From contig NZ_JAPEPZ010000001.1 of the NCBI RefSeq assembly GCF_026339875.1, positions 8,742,001 to 8,806,000 of the forward strand: a DNA stretch of 64,000 nucleotides, in the 5' to 3' direction. Each line of letters starts with the position of its first letter. Position 1 is the first letter of the stretch. The notes under the pieces were generated by a model, which worked only from the letters and a program-made list of their open reading frames with translations, had not been told where the DNA came from and did no database searches. Positions 63,236 to 64,000 of this stretch are shown here, piece after piece. Origin of the DNA: Streptomyces sp. NBC_01571. Its GTDB lineage: Bacteria; Actinomycetota; Actinomycetes; Streptomycetales; Streptomycetaceae. The translations under genes and the position numbers were made by a program.

Positions 63236-64000
63236 TTAATCCTGTGTCGGGGGGTGATGAAGCCGCCATCCGTCCCACGCCGACGCGACCATCTCGCGCA
63301 CTGCGCGCCGCGCGCTCCAGTCCAGCTCCCGGGCGGCCAGCGCGGCCGAGGCGACCGCGCGCGGCGCGTCACCGGGACGACGCGGCTCGACGACCGGCTC
63401 CCGAGTGTCACCGCTGACCTCCGCGATGAGCGTGAGCAGCTCACGTACCGAGACGCCCTCGCCCCGGCCGATGTTCACGGTGAGATCGCCCGTCGCGTCG
63501 CCCGCCAGCCGGCGGGCCGCCGCGAGGTGTGCCTCGGCGAGGTCCGCGACGTGGATGTAGTCCCGGACGCAAGTGCCGTCCGGCGTCGGATAGTCGGCGC
63601 CGAAGATCCGCGGGGCCTCGCCGCGGGTGAGGCGGTCGAAGACCATCGGGATCACGTTGAACACCCCGGTGTCGGCGAGCTCCGGCGTGGCCGCGCCCGC
63701 CACGTTGAAGTAGCGCAGGCACACCGTCGCGATGCCGTGCGCCCGGCCCGCCGCCCGCACCAGCCACTCCCCGGTGAGCTTCGTCTCCCCGTACGGGCTC
63801 ATCGGCGCGCACGGGGTGTCCTCCGTGATGAGGTCCACGTCCGGGTTGCCGTAGACGGCCGCGGAGGAGGAGAACAGGAACCGCCGCACACCCGCCCCGG
63901 CCACCGCCTCCAGAAGCGTCGCGAGACCGCCCACGTTCTCCTGGTAGTAGCGCGTGGGCTGGTCCACGGACTCACCGACCTGCTTGCGCGCCGCGAGATG
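63236..64000 (-). CDS. galE: UDP-glucose 4-epimerase, N-terminus beyond window
   Basis: The visible 254 residues are the C-terminal part. Recognisable are HLAARKQVGESVDQP at the window edge, the catalytic Ser in FLFSSSAAVYG and the YxxxK motif in SPYGETKLTGEW, then RYFNVAGA, TPDGTCVRDYIHVADLAEAH and the closing LDWSARRAVREMVASAW. It interconverts UDP-glucose and UDP-galactose. The start codon and NAD-binding motif lie beyond position 64000. Confidence 0.93.
   Translation of the reverse strand, partial: HLAARKQVGESVDQPTRYYQENVGGLATLLEAVAGAGVRRFLFSSSAAVYGNPDVDLITEDTPCAPMSPYGETKLTGEWLVRAAGRAHGIATVCLRYFNVAGAATPELADTGVFNVIPMVFDRLTRGEAPRIFGADYPTPDGTCVRDYIHVADLAEAHLAAARRLAGDATGDLTVNIGRGEGVSVRELLTLIAEVSGDTREPVVEPRRPGDAPRAVASAALAARELDWSARRAVREMVASAWDGWRLHHPPTQD

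Noticed and set aside
1..64000. Secondary-metabolite cluster or prophage
   Set aside because: No polyketide, peptide-synthetase, terpene-cyclase, phage structural or lysis genes; the content is ordinary chromosomal metabolism and regulation.

Overview
The window is chromosomal DNA of a Streptomyces species. It has very high G+C, GTG and TTG starts, extreme third-position GC (so most long antisense reading frames are shadows), and actinomycete marker genes: a WhiB-family regulator, an SsgA-like protein and leaderless promoters. From memory, the order matches a region of the S. coelicolor right arm: PcaV (SCO6704), SsgD (SCO6722), the SCO6745 family and Idi (SCO6750). I could not search a database to confirm this.

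Layout. 1-3.5 kb: a partial DUF2510 membrane protein and a large STAND-type ATPase without the usual LuxR helix-turn-helix. 3.7-10 kb: the protocatechuate branch of the beta-ketoadipate pathway (pcaI-J-F'-H-G-B-L), overlapping gene by gene and divergent from its MarR repressor gene pcaV. The thiolase gene pcaF is reduced to a 64-codon remnant. 10-16.4 kb: DUF3048 lipoprotein, a divergent ATP-dependent ligase / LigD-type polymerase pair, a LacI regulator, a VOC protein and a Wbl protein. 16.5-23.9 kb: the most unusual block. Two near-identical tRNA-like genes with swapped anticodon bases lie just ahead of a zinc-ribbon SDR protein and a leucine-rich-repeat protein. These converge on a VWA/metallopeptidase-like gene and a double-AAA ATPase gene. 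A third, degenerate tRNA-like gene and a 288-residue protein of unknown function follow.

24-33.5 kb: acyl-ACP desaturase with an iteron-like operator, dimethylargininase, ABC-F protein, GPP34 protein, SsgD, a BNR-repeat protein, endonuclease V, a tiny membrane protein and a trans-acting enoyl-reductase-like protein. 34-43 kb: a fatty-acid degradation operon (racemase, small ORF, acyl-CoA dehydrogenase, thiolase, FadB fusion), then a MerR regulator and a divergent acyl-CoA synthetase. 43-50 kb: amino-acid permease, macro-domain protein, orphan F0 b-like protein, two secreted peptidases, and a 40-base tandem repeat. 50-64 kb: D-amino-acid oxidase, a second ABC-F, glycolipid-binding-like protein, Tex, SCO6745-family protein, GlxA-like and DJ-1-like pair, enoyl-CoA hydratase, anti-sigma-type kinase, Idi, methyltransferase, a frameshifted cation-efflux gene and the 3' part of galE.

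Themes. Two catabolic blocks (aromatic acids and fatty acids) both end at acetyl-CoA, and the intact thiolase of the second might compensate for the lost pcaF of the first. At least eight genes start 6-8 bases after a TANNNT box and so look leaderless. Convergent gene ends tend to hold either strong hairpins or period-40 repeats.
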